Numbered from the stretch's first letter, positions 24,107-33,570 are shown. The stretch is 33,707 nucleotides of DNA from an uncultured Lewinella sp. (GCA_913057785.1 CAJXPD010000098.1:1-33707); one strand, 5' to 3'. Translations and numbers: made by a program. Notes: generated by a model from the sequence alone, not told the origin.

Positions 24107-27070
24107 TTAGTTCATCAGTTCTTTCTTCGGATCATCATAGCCAAATAGCTCTGCTAAGCTCAATTCCTGAACTATACCATACTTACCTAGTGCTACCAGG
24201 TTGAGTCTATTCTTATCGCCGATGATCGCCAAATTGTACTTTTTATTCTTAACATGCTTTTCATGGAAAGCCTTTAGGTCTGCCATGCTCATGTCTTTGA
24301 CTTTGCCGTAGATATCTTTGCGAATATCATAGGTTAAGCCTTTCTCTTCCGCATTTAGGTAATTAAACAAAACCGACGTCTTCGTTACTCGCTCACTTTC
24401 AATCTTCTTCAAGATCGCTTTCTTAGAAGCCTCGAAACTTTGCTCTGATTCTGGCATATCATTCAATAAGTTTAATAGAGCATCCATGGCTTCTACCTGC
24501 TTATCCACCTGTGTACCTACGTAGGCAAAGATTTGATCGTTTGCCTCTTTCTTGGTACCCTGAGAATAGCTTGCAAAAACAGAGTAGGCCAAACCTTGCG
24601 CTTCTCGGATTTCCTGGAATACAACGGACGACATATTTCCGCCAAAGTACTCGTTGAACATACGTGACTCTGCTGCAATGTCTTTGTTGAATTTATCGCC
24701 GGGGCTTTGGAAAATAATCTCGGCTTGCACCATATCATAATCCGTATAGAATACCTGAGGATCATCGGCATCAAGTTCCGCAAATTTCACCTTCTCTGGA
24801 GCTGGTTGAAGGCTCTCTGGCACACGGTGATGCTCACCAAGCGTTGCATTTAGCTCTTCTAAGGCTAATGGTCCGTAGTACAGAATACGGTGTTGTGTTT
24901 GCGGGATAGATTTAACTAAATCCAATAACTCACCAGACTCTAACAAATCCATCGTTTCATTGGAAAGTACGTTGGTGAATGGAGAGTCCTCCCCGTACTT
25001 GGCATAGGCCGAAAGGGCACCCCACAGGATAGCACCTTTGTTCTTCTTGACATCCGAGCGCTGCTTATGACTATCTGAAATCAGGTTCTTTAGGATATCC
25101 TCGTCAGGCTTAGGATTGTTTAACAATTCTTCGAAGAGTTGCATCGAAGCGACCATGTTTTCACTCAATCCACTTAGCGTCACATACAATCGCTCCTCGG
25201 AAGAAAATACAGAGAAGTCAGCTCCTAATTTGTAGAACTCCTTTTTCAATTCCTCAGCCGAGTACTTTTCCGTTCCTAGGTACTGAATGTAGTCCAATGC
25301 CATTTTCATCTTTGGATTTTCGTTGGTACCAAAGTCCAAAAGATAGTACAGATTGAAAAGTTGGTTCTCTTCATTCTTCTTATAAAGGATCGGAATACCT
25401 GGCGCAATCTCAGATTTTACGACATCTTTCTCATAGTCTACGAATACGGGACGAATATCGTCGACTTCCGCATTCTCAACCGACTGGTAGAAAGGAGATT
25501 TAGAATTTCGGTCGAGGTCAACCTTGGTAATAGCAGGCTTATCTACTTTTTTCTTATTGGGATCATCTCCAGTCAGCTTGTACACTACACCATAGTTATC
25601 TCCATAATGCTCATTCACAAAAGCCATGAGCTCTTCTTTAGTCACTTTCTCCATGCGTTCGATTAAGCTGATGTATTCTGCCCAATCCATTTCATTTGTG
25701 AAAGCCATCACCATATTATTGGCCCGAGCAGAGTTGCTTTCCAATGAACGCATTTTACTCTTCTTGAAGTCATTCACTACAGCCTGAATTAACCAATCCT
25801 CAAACTCTCCTTTCTTTAAGAGATCGATCTGATCTAGTAGTAATTGCTTCACCTCATCCAAGCTTTGGCCTTCTCTAGGTTGACCAAAGAAGTTATGGAT
25901 GGAGTAATCATTCATGGCATTCACATAGCAATAGGCCTCCAACACGGCTTGCTTCTGCTTCAAATTCAAGTCAATCAAACCTGCTGAACTGTTTGCCAAA
26001 AGATAGTCAACCAATTGTAGCAAGTGATAGTCTTCACTGGAAGTACCGCCCATTCTGAACCCAACAGAAACATTCTCAGAATTAGGGCCCCAAACGGTGT
26101 CTGTTTGAACAGAAGTAATGGGATCCTCCGCAGGAGGATTATACGCCTCTAAATCATTTCCCTCCCAGTAACCAAAATACTGATCCGCCAATTTAACGGC
26201 CTCGGATGGATCAAAATCACCACTCAAGCAGATCGCCACATTATTCGGACGGTAGTATTTGTCAAAGTAGGCATTGATATCCGTGATAGAAGGGTTCTTC
26301 AAGTGCTCGATCGTTCCAATTACAGTTTGTAAACCGTAAGGGTGTTTTTTGAACAAAAGGCGAGGCATAGCCTCCGCCACTTTCCAGCCATCGTTATCTA
26401 AGCTTCGATTCTTTTCTTCGTATACCGCCTCTAATTCTGTATGGAACAAGCGATTCACAATCTTACCAAAGCGGTTAGCCTCGATCTTAAAGAAATTTTC
26501 CAACTGATTGGAAGGGATGTCATTCATGTAAACGGTACGGTCATCAGTCGTATAAGCATTCGTACCTTTTGCCCCAATCAAACCGATCATCCGATCGTAT
26601 TCGTTGGCTATGGCATACTGAGAAGCTTCCTTAGAAACCGCATCGATCTTGGCATACCATGCTTTGCGTTCCTCCGGATCTGTCAAGGTACGATAGTGTT
26701 CAAACATCTGTTCAATGCTGTCTACAAATACTCTTTCCTTTTCCCAATCCTTGGTACCAAAAACGTCAGTTCCTTTGAACATCATGTGCTCCAAATAGTG
26801 GGCCAATCCAGTAGAGTTTGCCGGGTCAAATTTTCCTCCTGCTTTCACAGGGATAAAAGTCTGGATGCGTGGCGCATTCTTGTAGACACTGGTGTATATT
26901 TTCAAGCCGTTGTCTAATGTGTAAATGCGCGTTTTAGAGTCATCACCTGTAACATATTCATAGGTGTACCCTGCCTCATCCGTTGCAGTTTTAGTCACAT
27001 AGCTCTCCTCTGCTTGCTTGCATGAAAATGCCATAGCAAACACGAAGAAGAATAAAATAATTCGGTTCAT
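24107..27070 (-). CDS. M16-family zinc metallopeptidase, double-length lipoprotein
   Basis: 987 aa, signal peptide with lipobox AFSC (Cys17), so a membrane-anchored periplasmic or outer-membrane protease. The inverted zinc motif H91-Y-L-E94-H95 and downstream Glu residues E212/E219 (HTELEAVYEEKNR) are intact in the N-terminal half. The C-terminal half repeats the fold without the zinc motif, as usual for two-domain M16 enzymes. The spacing from the motif to the distal Glu (124 residues) is longer than in pitrilysin, owing to a charged helical insert (~111-160). M16 enzymes degrade peptides enclosed in a chamber. It stands alone, with a terminator behind and a divergent amidohydrolase gene in front. 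Confidence 0.93.
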   Translation of the reverse strand: MNRIILFFFVFAMAFSCKQAEESYVTKTATDEAGYTYEYVTGDDSKTRIYTLDNGLKIYTSVYKNAPRIQTFIPVKAGGKFDPANSTGLAHYLEHMMFKGTDVFGTKDWEKERVFVDSIEQMFEHYRTLTDPEERKAWYAKIDAVSKEASQYAIANEYDRMIGLIGAKGTNAYTTDDRTVYMNDIPSNQLENFFKIEANRFGKIVNRLFHTELEAVYEEKNRSLDNDGWKVAEAMPRLLFKKHPYGLQTVIGTIEHLKNPSITDINAYFDKYYRPNNVAICLSGDFDPSEAVKLADQYFGYWEGNDLEAYNPPAEDPITSVQTDTVWGPNSENVSVGFRMGGTSSEDYHLLQLVDYLLANSSAGLIDLNLKQKQAVLEAYCYVNAMNDYSIHNFFGQPREGQSLDEVKQLLLDQIDLLKKGEFEDWLIQAVVNDFKKSKMRSLESNSARANNMVMAFTNEMDWAEYISLIERMEKVTKEELMAFVNEHYGDNYGVVYKLTGDDPNKKKVDKPAITKVDLDRNSKSPFYQSVENAEVDDIRPVFVDYEKDVVKSEIAPGIPILYKKNEENQLFNLYYLLDFGTNENPKMKMALDYIQYLGTEKYSAEELKKEFYKLGADFSVFSSEERLYVTLSGLSENMVASMQLFEELLNNPKPDEDILKNLISDSHKQRSDVKKNKGAILWGALSAYAKYGEDSPFTNVLSNETMDLLESGELLDLVKSIPQTQHRILYYGPLALEELNATLGEHHRVPESLQPAPEKVKFAELDADDPQVFYTDYDMVQAEIIFQSPGDKFNKDIAAESRMFNEYFGGNMSSVVFQEIREAQGLAYSVFASYSQGTKKEANDQIFAYVGTQVDKQVEAMDALLNLLNDMPESEQSFEASKKAILKKIESERVTKTSVLFNYLNAEEKGLTYDIRKDIYGKVKDMSMADLKAFHEKHVKNKKYNLAIIGDKNRLNLVALGKYGIVQELSLAELFGYDDPKKELMN

Positions 27071-27379
27071 TACAGAAGGCGTTTAATGAAAAAAATGTAG
27101 TCCATATCTTTTAGTGCATCGTTTGGCACGTAGAACAAGTGTTCTTTTCTCTTAAATCATGGGACGATTGGGATGTATAAAAGGTTGTAGGCAATTACTT
27201 GTAAAGTGGAAAACGACTAGAAAGGCACAGTTGTCTTAGTGTATGTAGCGAAACCATCACATCAATAAAACGCAAGGCAAATATAGATTATTTCCTCCAC
27301 GGATGCCCTTGGAATCCTGCTAAAAAAGCCAAAATCAGACAGAAACAGATTATATTCGGCTAACTTAAAACTTACACAC
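27071..27379. promoter_or_regulatory. 309-bp divergent intergenic region between M16 and amidohydrolase genes
   Basis: No gene is visible; it must hold both promoters. On the minus strand TATATTTG (27285-27278) matches the -7 consensus TAnnTTTG exactly, but no TTTG is at the right distance upstream and the leader would be ~200 nt. On the + strand TATATTCG (about 27352-27359) is one base from the consensus, ~20 nt before the start. Both are weak calls. Confidence 0.35.
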
Positions 27380-28723
27380 ATGCGTTCAATGAAGCTTTTC
27401 CAAGTAGTATTTTTTCTATTGGTTCCTATCCTATCCTTTACACAATCTTCCCAGATCAAAGCCCTAGTTGGGGGCACCCTAATCGATGGCTTCGGCGGCA
27501 CACCGATTCAAAACAGTGTCATCATCATCGAAGGAGAGCGGATTAAAGCCGTGGGACATCAAGGCAACTTGGCCATCCCAGAAGGGGCGGAGATCATCTC
27601 GACGGAGGGCATGAGTGTCATGCCTGGTCTCTGGGATATGCACGTACATTTGATGATCAATGGCCACAGTGATTATGCACATTGGGATAAAAAATACCCC
27701 GACCTTTTTGAAAGCGTAATCATGCCTTCTTCTGCCAATCAGCTATTGTTGGCCGGAGTGACAAGTGCCAGAGACCTAGGCGCACCTCTGGAAGCCAGCA
27801 TCAATGTGCGCGATCGAATCAATAAAGGAGAAATTGACGGCCCTACGATGTATATGTCTGGCCCTTTCATTCAACACCAACCCTATCCCGGAACGGAGTT
27901 GTTCAGATGGGGCGTGAGGGGGGTGGCTGATGCCAGGGCAAAGGTCAAGAAATTGGCAGATGCTGGTGTCGACTGTATCAAATTGATCGATCAGGACCAG
28001 ATGACCATGGAAGAGGTAGAAGCCGTAGTAGATGAAGCCCATAAACACAATCTCACCGTAGTGGCGCATTCCCATCGCCCGGAGGAGATTCGTCGAGGCC
28101 TAAAAGCAGGTATCGATTGCTTCGAACATACCGGTCTTTCCTCCGCGCCGGAATACCCAGCAGACGTACTTGAGATGATCAAAGAGCGGACGGCTCAGAT
28201 GAATCTAGGCCCCTTGTTCTGGACGCCTACCGTGGAAGGCCTTTACAACTATGAATACGTAAGAGACAACCCCGAAAGACTCGATAACGATTCTTGGCAT
28301 TTGGGACTACCCGACTCTATCATACAAGATATCAAGCAATCCATTCGCTACCCTGGTCGCCTCCCTTATTTCCAGATCACCCCCACTCGCCGCCCTACCC
28401 TAGAGCGTAAGGTGAAGCAGTTGATGGAAGCTGGTGTAGTGCTATTGATTGGTACCGACTCGGGCATCCCGATGAAATTCCACAGTCAGTCCACTTGGAA
28501 TGAATTGGATGTTTGGGTGAATGAATTCGGTATTGATCCGATGTATGCGATCAAGGCAGCTACCTATTGGCCATCCGTCATTATGGGTGTCAGCAATGAA
28601 GTGGGAACCATTAGCGAAGGGAAATACGCAGATATAATAGCGGTAGATGGAGATGTATTGCGCTACATCAGTTTACTGCAAGATGTAGATATGGTCATCA
28701 AACACGGTAAGCGCTACAAATAA
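27380..28723 (+). CDS. Secreted metal-dependent amidohydrolase (imidazolonepropionase/prolidase-like)
   Basis: 447 aa with signal peptide (…PILSFTQ); the ATG at 27389 is an equally possible start. Amidohydrolase-superfamily metal residues are present: H88-x-H90 (WDMHVHL), K201 (DCIKLID, likely the carbamylated bridging lysine), H230 (VVAHSHRP), H250 (DCFEHTG) and D360 (IGTDSGIP). An N-terminal beta-sandwich segment and the C-terminal GTISEGKYADIIAVDGD loop complete the usual layout. Related exported enzymes hydrolyse cyclic amides or X-Pro/X-Arg dipeptides; the substrate is not defined. It is transcribed away from the M16 protease; a joint role in peptide use is plausible. Confidence 0.9.
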   Translation: MRSMKLFQVVFFLLVPILSFTQSSQIKALVGGTLIDGFGGTPIQNSVIIIEGERIKAVGHQGNLAIPEGAEIISTEGMSVMPGLWDMHVHLMINGHSDYAHWDKKYPDLFESVIMPSSANQLLLAGVTSARDLGAPLEASINVRDRINKGEIDGPTMYMSGPFIQHQPYPGTELFRWGVRGVADARAKVKKLADAGVDCIKLIDQDQMTMEEVEAVVDEAHKHNLTVVAHSHRPEEIRRGLKAGIDCFEHTGLSSAPEYPADVLEMIKERTAQMNLGPLFWTPTVEGLYNYEYVRDNPERLDNDSWHLGLPDSIIQDIKQSIRYPGRLPYFQITPTRRPTLERKVKQLMEAGVVLLIGTDSGIPMKFHSQSTWNELDVWVNEFGIDPMYAIKAATYWPSVIMGVSNEVGTISEGKYADIIAVDGDVLRYISLLQDVDMVIKHGKRYK

Positions 28724-28828
28724 AAACAAGGTTGCGATCTTCAATTAGTTTCAAGCCGGTAATGATCGATCGAATGATATCCAGGCCCAATTTGACGCCA
28801 TGCAAAGGAAAGGTTGGTATCCTGAAAT

Positions 28829-29683
28829 TCAAGCTAAGGGAGCGTAGCATAAACTGGATGCTCCAAGGACCGGAATCATAGGATGCTCTGATACCTCGAT
28901 CTGCAAATCATCAATGATGGGTTGGTAAGCGAAGGTGGATAGTTCCTCCCAGAGCGCGTCCTTGAAAAAAGCATAAGACTGACTCACTGAGCCCCCTAAA
29001 ACGATCTTATCGGGGTCCAGGGTATATAAGATACTTTTGATGCCGTTGGCGAGATGGCGACCATATTCGGCAAACTGGCCGAGTGCGGTCGCATCTCCGC
29101 TGGCTGCCTGCTGAGCTACCGTCAAGCCCGAAACTTGGTGTACATTTTCAAAAAACTGTCCGCTGGCATAATACTCAACGTACTGGTCACGATAGGGAAT
29201 CATCCCAAACTCCCCTGCCCCGCCATGGCGTCCGTTATAAAGTTGCCCATTGAGTACAATACCCGCCGCCATTCCGGTACCAATAATCAGTCCTACAAAG
29301 TTCCGGGTCCCGGCCCCTTTTCCAAACCGATATTCACCTAACGCAAAGCAGTTGGCATCATTGTTCATGGACACAGGTATACCAAACTCCTTTTCCAAAA
29401 TGCTTTTTAAATGGACTTCTTTCCAAGAGGGAATATTCTGGACATCATAAACGATGCCCCTTTCAACATCTACTACACTAGGCACGCCAATACCGATACC
29501 ACTCACCGACTCTGTCATCACTGCTGATATCACCGCCTTCACCTCTCCAACAACCTGCTCCTCTTTCCCCGAAGAACTGATTAATTGCTTTTGACTTTCC
29601 TTAATATCACCTGCTTGTACTCTTGCGGCTTGCACCTTAGTACCTCCTAGGTCCACACCAATTACTGTAGCATCTGATTCCAT
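28829..29683 (-). CDS. ROK-family sugar kinase-like protein lacking the zinc motif
   Basis: 284 aa. The N-terminal phosphate-binding motif is clear (GVDLGGTKVQAARV, 9-22), as are the sugar-binding/catalytic region NNDANC with D109, the second phosphate motif GLIIGTGMAAGIV and the GGRHGGAGEFG-like stretch at ~150-160. The usual ROK zinc site is missing: the His after GEFG is Met161, and no CxCGxxGC follows (the segment reads PYRDQYVEYYASGQFFE). It is probably a cytoplasmic hexose or amino-sugar kinase; the absence of a DNA-binding domain argues against a NagC-type repressor. It converges with the amidohydrolase gene and follows a GNAT gene by 83 nt. Confidence 0.88.
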   Translation of the reverse strand: MESDATVIGVDLGGTKVQAARVQAGDIKESQKQLISSSGKEEQVVGEVKAVISAVMTESVSGIGIGVPSVVDVERGIVYDVQNIPSWKEVHLKSILEKEFGIPVSMNNDANCFALGEYRFGKGAGTRNFVGLIIGTGMAAGIVLNGQLYNGRHGGAGEFGMIPYRDQYVEYYASGQFFENVHQVSGLTVAQQAASGDATALGQFAEYGRHLANGIKSILYTLDPDKIVLGGSVSQSYAFFKDALWEELSTFAYQPIIDDLQIEVSEHPMIPVLGASSLCYAPLA

Positions 29684-29766
29684 TCGGGAAAGCTACGAAC
29701 AAATGGCTAGAAGCCATCCCAAACTGATCGATTTTATCTAGCCTATCTCAAGATCTAGCTGGATGG

Positions 29767-30069
29767 CTATTTAATATTGAAGCCTTCCATTACATGAGGT
29801 AAGTATTCGGGGTGCCGCTTAATATAGGCAGCCACATATGGACAAAGTGGCATGATTTTCAGCTTATGGGTAACAGCGTAATCCAGTGCAGCCTTAGCAA
29901 GACGACTTGCTATCCCTTGGCCCTCTATGGCAGTAGGTACTTCCGTATGGGTGAAGATGATCCGGTCTTTGATCAATTTATATTCACAAATGGCCAAGTA
30001 CTTATCCACTTTGACTTCAAAGCGATTTTTCGCCTCATTATTGATGACTTGCAGTTGAGAACTATCCAT
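29767..30069 (-). CDS. Small GNAT-like N-acetyltransferase (YjdJ-type)
   Basis: 100 aa, cytoplasmic. It has the compact form of the Acetyltransf_CG family: FEVKVDKYLAICEYKL, HTEVPTAIEGQGIASRLAKA with the acetyl-CoA loop GQGIAS, and the closing CPYVAAYIKRHPEY motif. Substrate unknown; such proteins are about 95 aa, so it is complete. It is divergent from the DUF4139 gene and upstream of the ROK gene. Confidence 0.9.
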   Translation of the reverse strand: MDSSQLQVINNEAKNRFEVKVDKYLAICEYKLIKDRIIFTHTEVPTAIEGQGIASRLAKAALDYAVTHKLKIMPLCPYVAAYIKRHPEYLPHVMEGFNIK

Positions 30070-30209
30070 AAAAAGACTTTTTTTTGAACCTCAAAACAAT
30101 ATGACAACCAATACTTTGTAAAGGTTTTGAAAATGTCACAAACTTTTTTTCGCTACCTATTTATGCATTTTCAGTATTGCTTACATCCTATGATAAAAAG
30201 CAAAAAACC

Positions 30210-31832
30210 ATGAAAAGAAGTATTGTTTTTCTCATCGCCCTCTGTCTGTTTCAATGGACCCAAGTAGCAGCTACCGAGAACAAGATCCCTTCCAAAATCA
30301 AAGAAGTAACCGTTTTTCAACGAGGTGCACAAGTTAGTCGAAGCGGCCAAACTAATATAGCCAAAGGCCAGTCCACGCTGATCTTCACCGGCATTTCCCC
30401 TCAGATAGATCCCAATAGTATTCAATTTTCCTCTGTTGGAGATTTTACCATACTTTCCATTAATCATAAGTTAGACCATCTGACTCCACCGGAAAAAGAT
30501 GAGGCGCTGGAAGCGTTAAGAGCGCAAAGAGAGACTTTCGGTGATCAGCTAGCAGAAGAAAAAGCGATATTATCTGTTTATCAAGAAGAAGAAAGCCTGA
30601 TTATCGCCAATAAGTCTTTGACTAGTCAGCAGAACGGCGTCGATATTGAGAACCTAAAGGCCACCGCCGAATTCTACCGCAGTCGAATCAAAGAGATCCG
30701 CTTGGAGAAGTTAAGCATTAACAAATCCATCAAAACACTGCAAGGAGAGATCAAGAAGATTGATCAACAATTGCAGACCCTAAAAGCTAAATACGAACCT
30801 AAAGCTACCAGTGAAGTGTGGGTAACCGTTAGCGCCGATAAGGTATCCAAAGCTACCTTCACCCTAACCTACCTGATCAATAATGCTGGATGGACACCAT
30901 TGTATGACATCAGAGTGAAGGACATTAACAGCCCTGCGCAATTGCAATACAAGGCTAAGGTCTATCAAAATTCCGGTGAGGATTGGGACCAGGTAAAACT
31001 AAGCCTATCTACGGGGAATCCACGACAGTCCGGAACTCGCCCAGTGCTTACGCCCTGGTGGTTGTACACTACCCCTCCTGTTGCCTACAGAAATAAGTCG
31101 CGCCGCTTAGAACAAAATAGAGCTGACTATGCCATCATTCAGGAGGAAGTGGCAGAGGAGGATGAATATTCCTTGAAAAAAGAAGTACAAGCCACTTATG
31201 CCAATGCCACCGCAGTAGAAAACACCACCTCCATCGAGTTTCAAATCCGACTTCCCTATGACGTACCTAGCAATGGGCAACCCTATACCGTGGGCATCGA
31301 CGAGCACGAATTACCAGCTACCTACGAGTATTATGTAGCTCCCAAACTAGATAAGAATGCCTACCTCACAGCCAAGGTGACCAATTGGGAAGACTTCCAA
31401 CTATTAAGCGGTACCGCCAACCTCTTCTTTGAAGGCACTTTCTTGGGGCAATCACACCTGGATGTCAACAGTACGCAGGACACCTTGAGCATTTCCTTGG
31501 GACAGGATAAAGGCATCGTAGTGGAAAGAACACGAGATGAGCAATTTAAAGATCGACAGTTCATTGGCTCTAAGCAAACGCAAAAGACCGGCTGGAAGAT
31601 AGAGATCCGGAACAAGAAGCGACAGGCCATCAACTTAGTTGTAGTAGATCAAGTTCCTTTGAGTACGACTGATCAGGTTGAAGTTAAATTGGATAAAGCC
31701 AAGGGAGCGAAGTTTGACGAAAAGTCAGGAGAATTGAAGTGGGAATTGGACTTGGCTCCAAATAGTAAGAAAGAGATTGGATTCCACTACAGTGTGAAAT
31801 ATCCGAAGAAGATGATTCTAGCGCTGGAATAG
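30210..31832 (+). CDS. MuiA-like protein with DUF4140 and DUF4139 domains
   Basis: 540 aa from the ATG at 30210, which starts the signal peptide (MKRSIVFLIALCLFQW); the upstream TTG at 30177 adds 11 residues and is rejected. The N-terminal DUF4140 domain (~28-95: IKEVTVFQRGAQVSRSG) is followed by a coiled coil (~97-195). DUF4139 fills the rest (~205-540), with VWVTVSADKV, NAGWTPLYDIRV, NSGEDWDQVKLSLSTGNP and a closing PNSKKEIGFHYSVKYPK. The family is named for a mucoidy inhibitor, but its biochemical role is unknown. The GNAT gene is divergent, with a ~140-bp shared control region. Confidence 0.92.
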   Translation: MKRSIVFLIALCLFQWTQVAATENKIPSKIKEVTVFQRGAQVSRSGQTNIAKGQSTLIFTGISPQIDPNSIQFSSVGDFTILSINHKLDHLTPPEKDEALEALRAQRETFGDQLAEEKAILSVYQEEESLIIANKSLTSQQNGVDIENLKATAEFYRSRIKEIRLEKLSINKSIKTLQGEIKKIDQQLQTLKAKYEPKATSEVWVTVSADKVSKATFTLTYLINNAGWTPLYDIRVKDINSPAQLQYKAKVYQNSGEDWDQVKLSLSTGNPRQSGTRPVLTPWWLYTTPPVAYRNKSRRLEQNRADYAIIQEEVAEEDEYSLKKEVQATYANATAVENTTSIEFQIRLPYDVPSNGQPYTVGIDEHELPATYEYYVAPKLDKNAYLTAKVTNWEDFQLLSGTANLFFEGTFLGQSHLDVNSTQDTLSISLGQDKGIVVERTRDEQFKDRQFIGSKQTQKTGWKIEIRNKKRQAINLVVVDQVPLSTTDQVEVKLDKAKGAKFDEKSGELKWELDLAPNSKKEIGFHYSVKYPKKMILALE

Positions 31833-31863
31833 GGGGCGGTAGCACTCCGTTGGAGGGTTGATA

Positions 31864-31915
31864 GTCAATAGTCCATGGTCGATAGTTTTTCAACTATGAA
31901 CTGTGGACCATCGAC
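31864..31915. repeat. 24-bp imperfect inverted repeat, GTCGATAG-type words
   Basis: Arms 31864-31887 and 31892-31915 pair at 18 of 24 positions around a 4-nt loop. It lies between the two convergent genes, next to a stronger terminator. Confidence 0.5.
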
Positions 31916-31926
31916 CCAAAAAACCA

Positions 31927-31970
31927 AAAGAAGGAAGTACGCCAAGATACTGGCCTGTACTTCCTTCTTT
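31927..31970. terminator. Bidirectional intrinsic terminator between convergent genes
   Basis: A perfect 14-bp outer stem (31927-31940 with 31957-31970) is extended by an inner GCCA/TGGC stem (31941-31944/31951-31954) and a 6-nt loop, with a 2-nt bulge. T-rich sequence follows on the + strand, and a run of U's is found on the minus strand (complement of AAAAAACCAAAAG). It separates the DUF4139 gene (+) from the barrel gene (-), so it ends both. Confidence 0.82.
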
Positions 31971-31975
31971 CCTTC

Positions 31976-32575
31976 CTACCAATCCCAATCCCAGTCGTCA
32001 CCAAATCCGCCAAAACGGAAGGTAAGCGCTCCTACCGGGGAAGAGAAGTCATTACTTTCTAGGCCAGGAAGTTGATTGATGCCATCCACCCAACGATAGC
32101 CAGCTGTGAACCCTAACTTAAAGAAGTCAGTAACATTCACTTCAAAACCAGCTTCAGGTGTCAACACAAAAGTACGATCGGAGAAAATGGTATCGCCATC
32201 TGATTTTAGGCGAGTTCTACCCCAACCTACTTTTAAACTAGAATAAAAGTGAACCAATTTTCCGGTTTTAGAAGTAGCACCGAACCAAAGTCCACCATGA
32301 CGGAACTGAATGTTGTAATCACCAGCATTCTCACCATCTTCAATTGAATACTCGGGGTATTCGGTACCCATGCCATATCCGCCAAAGAAGAAACGATTCA
32401 AGATCAAGGCGCCACCACCACCTACATCGGCACCCACTTCGCCATTGATAGAACCAATTTCTAAGATTGGGCCACCAAAAGCACCTAGTACTTCTAGGTC
32501 ATCAAAAAGTGTTTCTTGCTGAGCACTTAGGTGAAGAGACATAAGGCTCAAAACTAGGAGTAATATCTTTTTCAT
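31976..32575 (-). CDS. Secreted protein, predicted small outer-membrane beta-barrel
   Basis: 199 aa with a signal peptide ending LSAQ (~18 residues). The mature part is glycine-rich with alternating polar/hydrophobic strands (ALILNRFFFGGYGMG, HGGLWFGATSKTGKLVHFYSSLKVGWG, FKLGFTAGYRWVDG), which suits a short barrel. It ends after SPVGALTFRFGG with an odd acidic-aromatic tail (DDWDWDW). No specific family is recognised; the ligand or role is unknown. It converges with the DUF4139 gene and is divergent from the thioredoxin gene. Confidence 0.8.
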   Translation of the reverse strand: MKKILLLVLSLMSLHLSAQQETLFDDLEVLGAFGGPILEIGSINGEVGADVGGGGALILNRFFFGGYGMGTEYPEYSIEDGENAGDYNIQFRHGGLWFGATSKTGKLVHFYSSLKVGWGRTRLKSDGDTIFSDRTFVLTPEAGFEVNVTDFFKLGFTAGYRWVDGINQLPGLESNDFSSPVGALTFRFGGFGDDWDWDW

Positions 32576-32790
32576 ATGCAGTCAAGTTTAATTGTTAAAA
32601 CCATTCTTTGTTAGATGATGTACTTAGTATAGACGTCCCCCTATTAGATGCGCAAAAAAACTGCTGTATTAGGAGGATTTGTGTGCTTTGACGCAGTTTG
32701 ACTATTTAAAGTTACAAGCTTGGTCTATTTTACAGGACTTAGAATATACCAATTCAGCAAGATTTTGGACCAGCGATAATATTTGAACCT

Positions 32791-33564
32791 ATGGATTTTC
32801 AGCAAGCCGTTTTGGATAAAAGCTTTGAACGCCCAGTTGTGGTAGATTTTTGGGCACCTTGGTGCGGCCCTTGCCGGGTATTGGGTCCTACCATTGAACA
32901 GTTAGCCGAAGAACAGGCCGATAAATGGGATCTCGTAAAAGTAAATACAGAGGAAGATCCGGAGGTTGCTCAGCAATATAAGATCATGAGTATCCCGAAT
33001 GTGAAACTGTTTCATAAAGGAGAGGTCGTTGCCGAATTCACCGGTGCGCAGCCACGCAACATGATCGAACGTTGGCTCGCCGAGCATATCCCCGACGAGC
33101 GTAAAGCCGATCTACAATCCTTGATCGAAAATGCTGGAACACCAGAAGGCCTAGCCCAGTTGGAAGCATTCGTAGCTGAAAATCCTGATATTCAAGAAGC
33201 GGTCGTGGGATTGGCCAAACACTTGGTATTTCAAAATACCCCAAAGGCCGTCGAACTTGTCGCCCACGTCAAGGCCGCCGATGAAATGGCCGAAGTGGCT
33301 CAGGATATACGCACCATTGCTGAACTCCAAGCATTCAATAGCACCAACGGCCAAGCTGGAGATGCCTTGCAGGCAGCTAAAGCAGCCCTGGCCCAAGACG
33401 ATCAAACGCAAACCATCCAACAGCTCATCGAAGCCACCAAATTGGACAAGTCGCTGGCTAATGACCTTCCGAGACGCGCCTCCATTGCCCTCTTTCGCCT
33501 CCTCGGCCCCGCCCATCCGGTGACTAAGGAGTATCGTTGGCGGTTTGACATGGCGTTGTACTAG
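32791..33564 (+). CDS. Thioredoxin-TPR protein, CnoX/YbbN-like co-chaperone
   Basis: 257 aa, no signal peptide. Residues ~1-105 are a thioredoxin domain with active site WCGPC (C25/C28) and the cis-proline loop MSIPNV (P69). Residues ~110-257 are helical repeats (GLAQLEAFVAENPDIQ, ALQAAKAALAQDDQ, LANDLPRRASIALFRLLG) ending in TKEYRWRFDMALY, as in YbbN/CnoX-type TPR regions. Such proteins protect and pass redox-damaged clients to chaperones. Unlike E. coli CnoX (SxxC), the full CGPC pair here implies real disulfide-reducing activity. 215 bp separate it from the divergent barrel gene. Confidence 0.9.
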   Translation: MDFQQAVLDKSFERPVVVDFWAPWCGPCRVLGPTIEQLAEEQADKWDLVKVNTEEDPEVAQQYKIMSIPNVKLFHKGEVVAEFTGAQPRNMIERWLAEHIPDERKADLQSLIENAGTPEGLAQLEAFVAENPDIQEAVVGLAKHLVFQNTPKAVELVAHVKAADEMAEVAQDIRTIAELQAFNSTNGQAGDALQAAKAALAQDDQTQTIQQLIEATKLDKSLANDLPRRASIALFRLLGPAHPVTKEYRWRFDMALY

Positions 33565-33570
33565 GGTACA

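Noticed and set aside
28724..28828. Terminator between the convergent amidohydrolase and ROK genes
   Set aside because: Only short palindromes (cgatcg) were seen, with no stem long enough to support a call.
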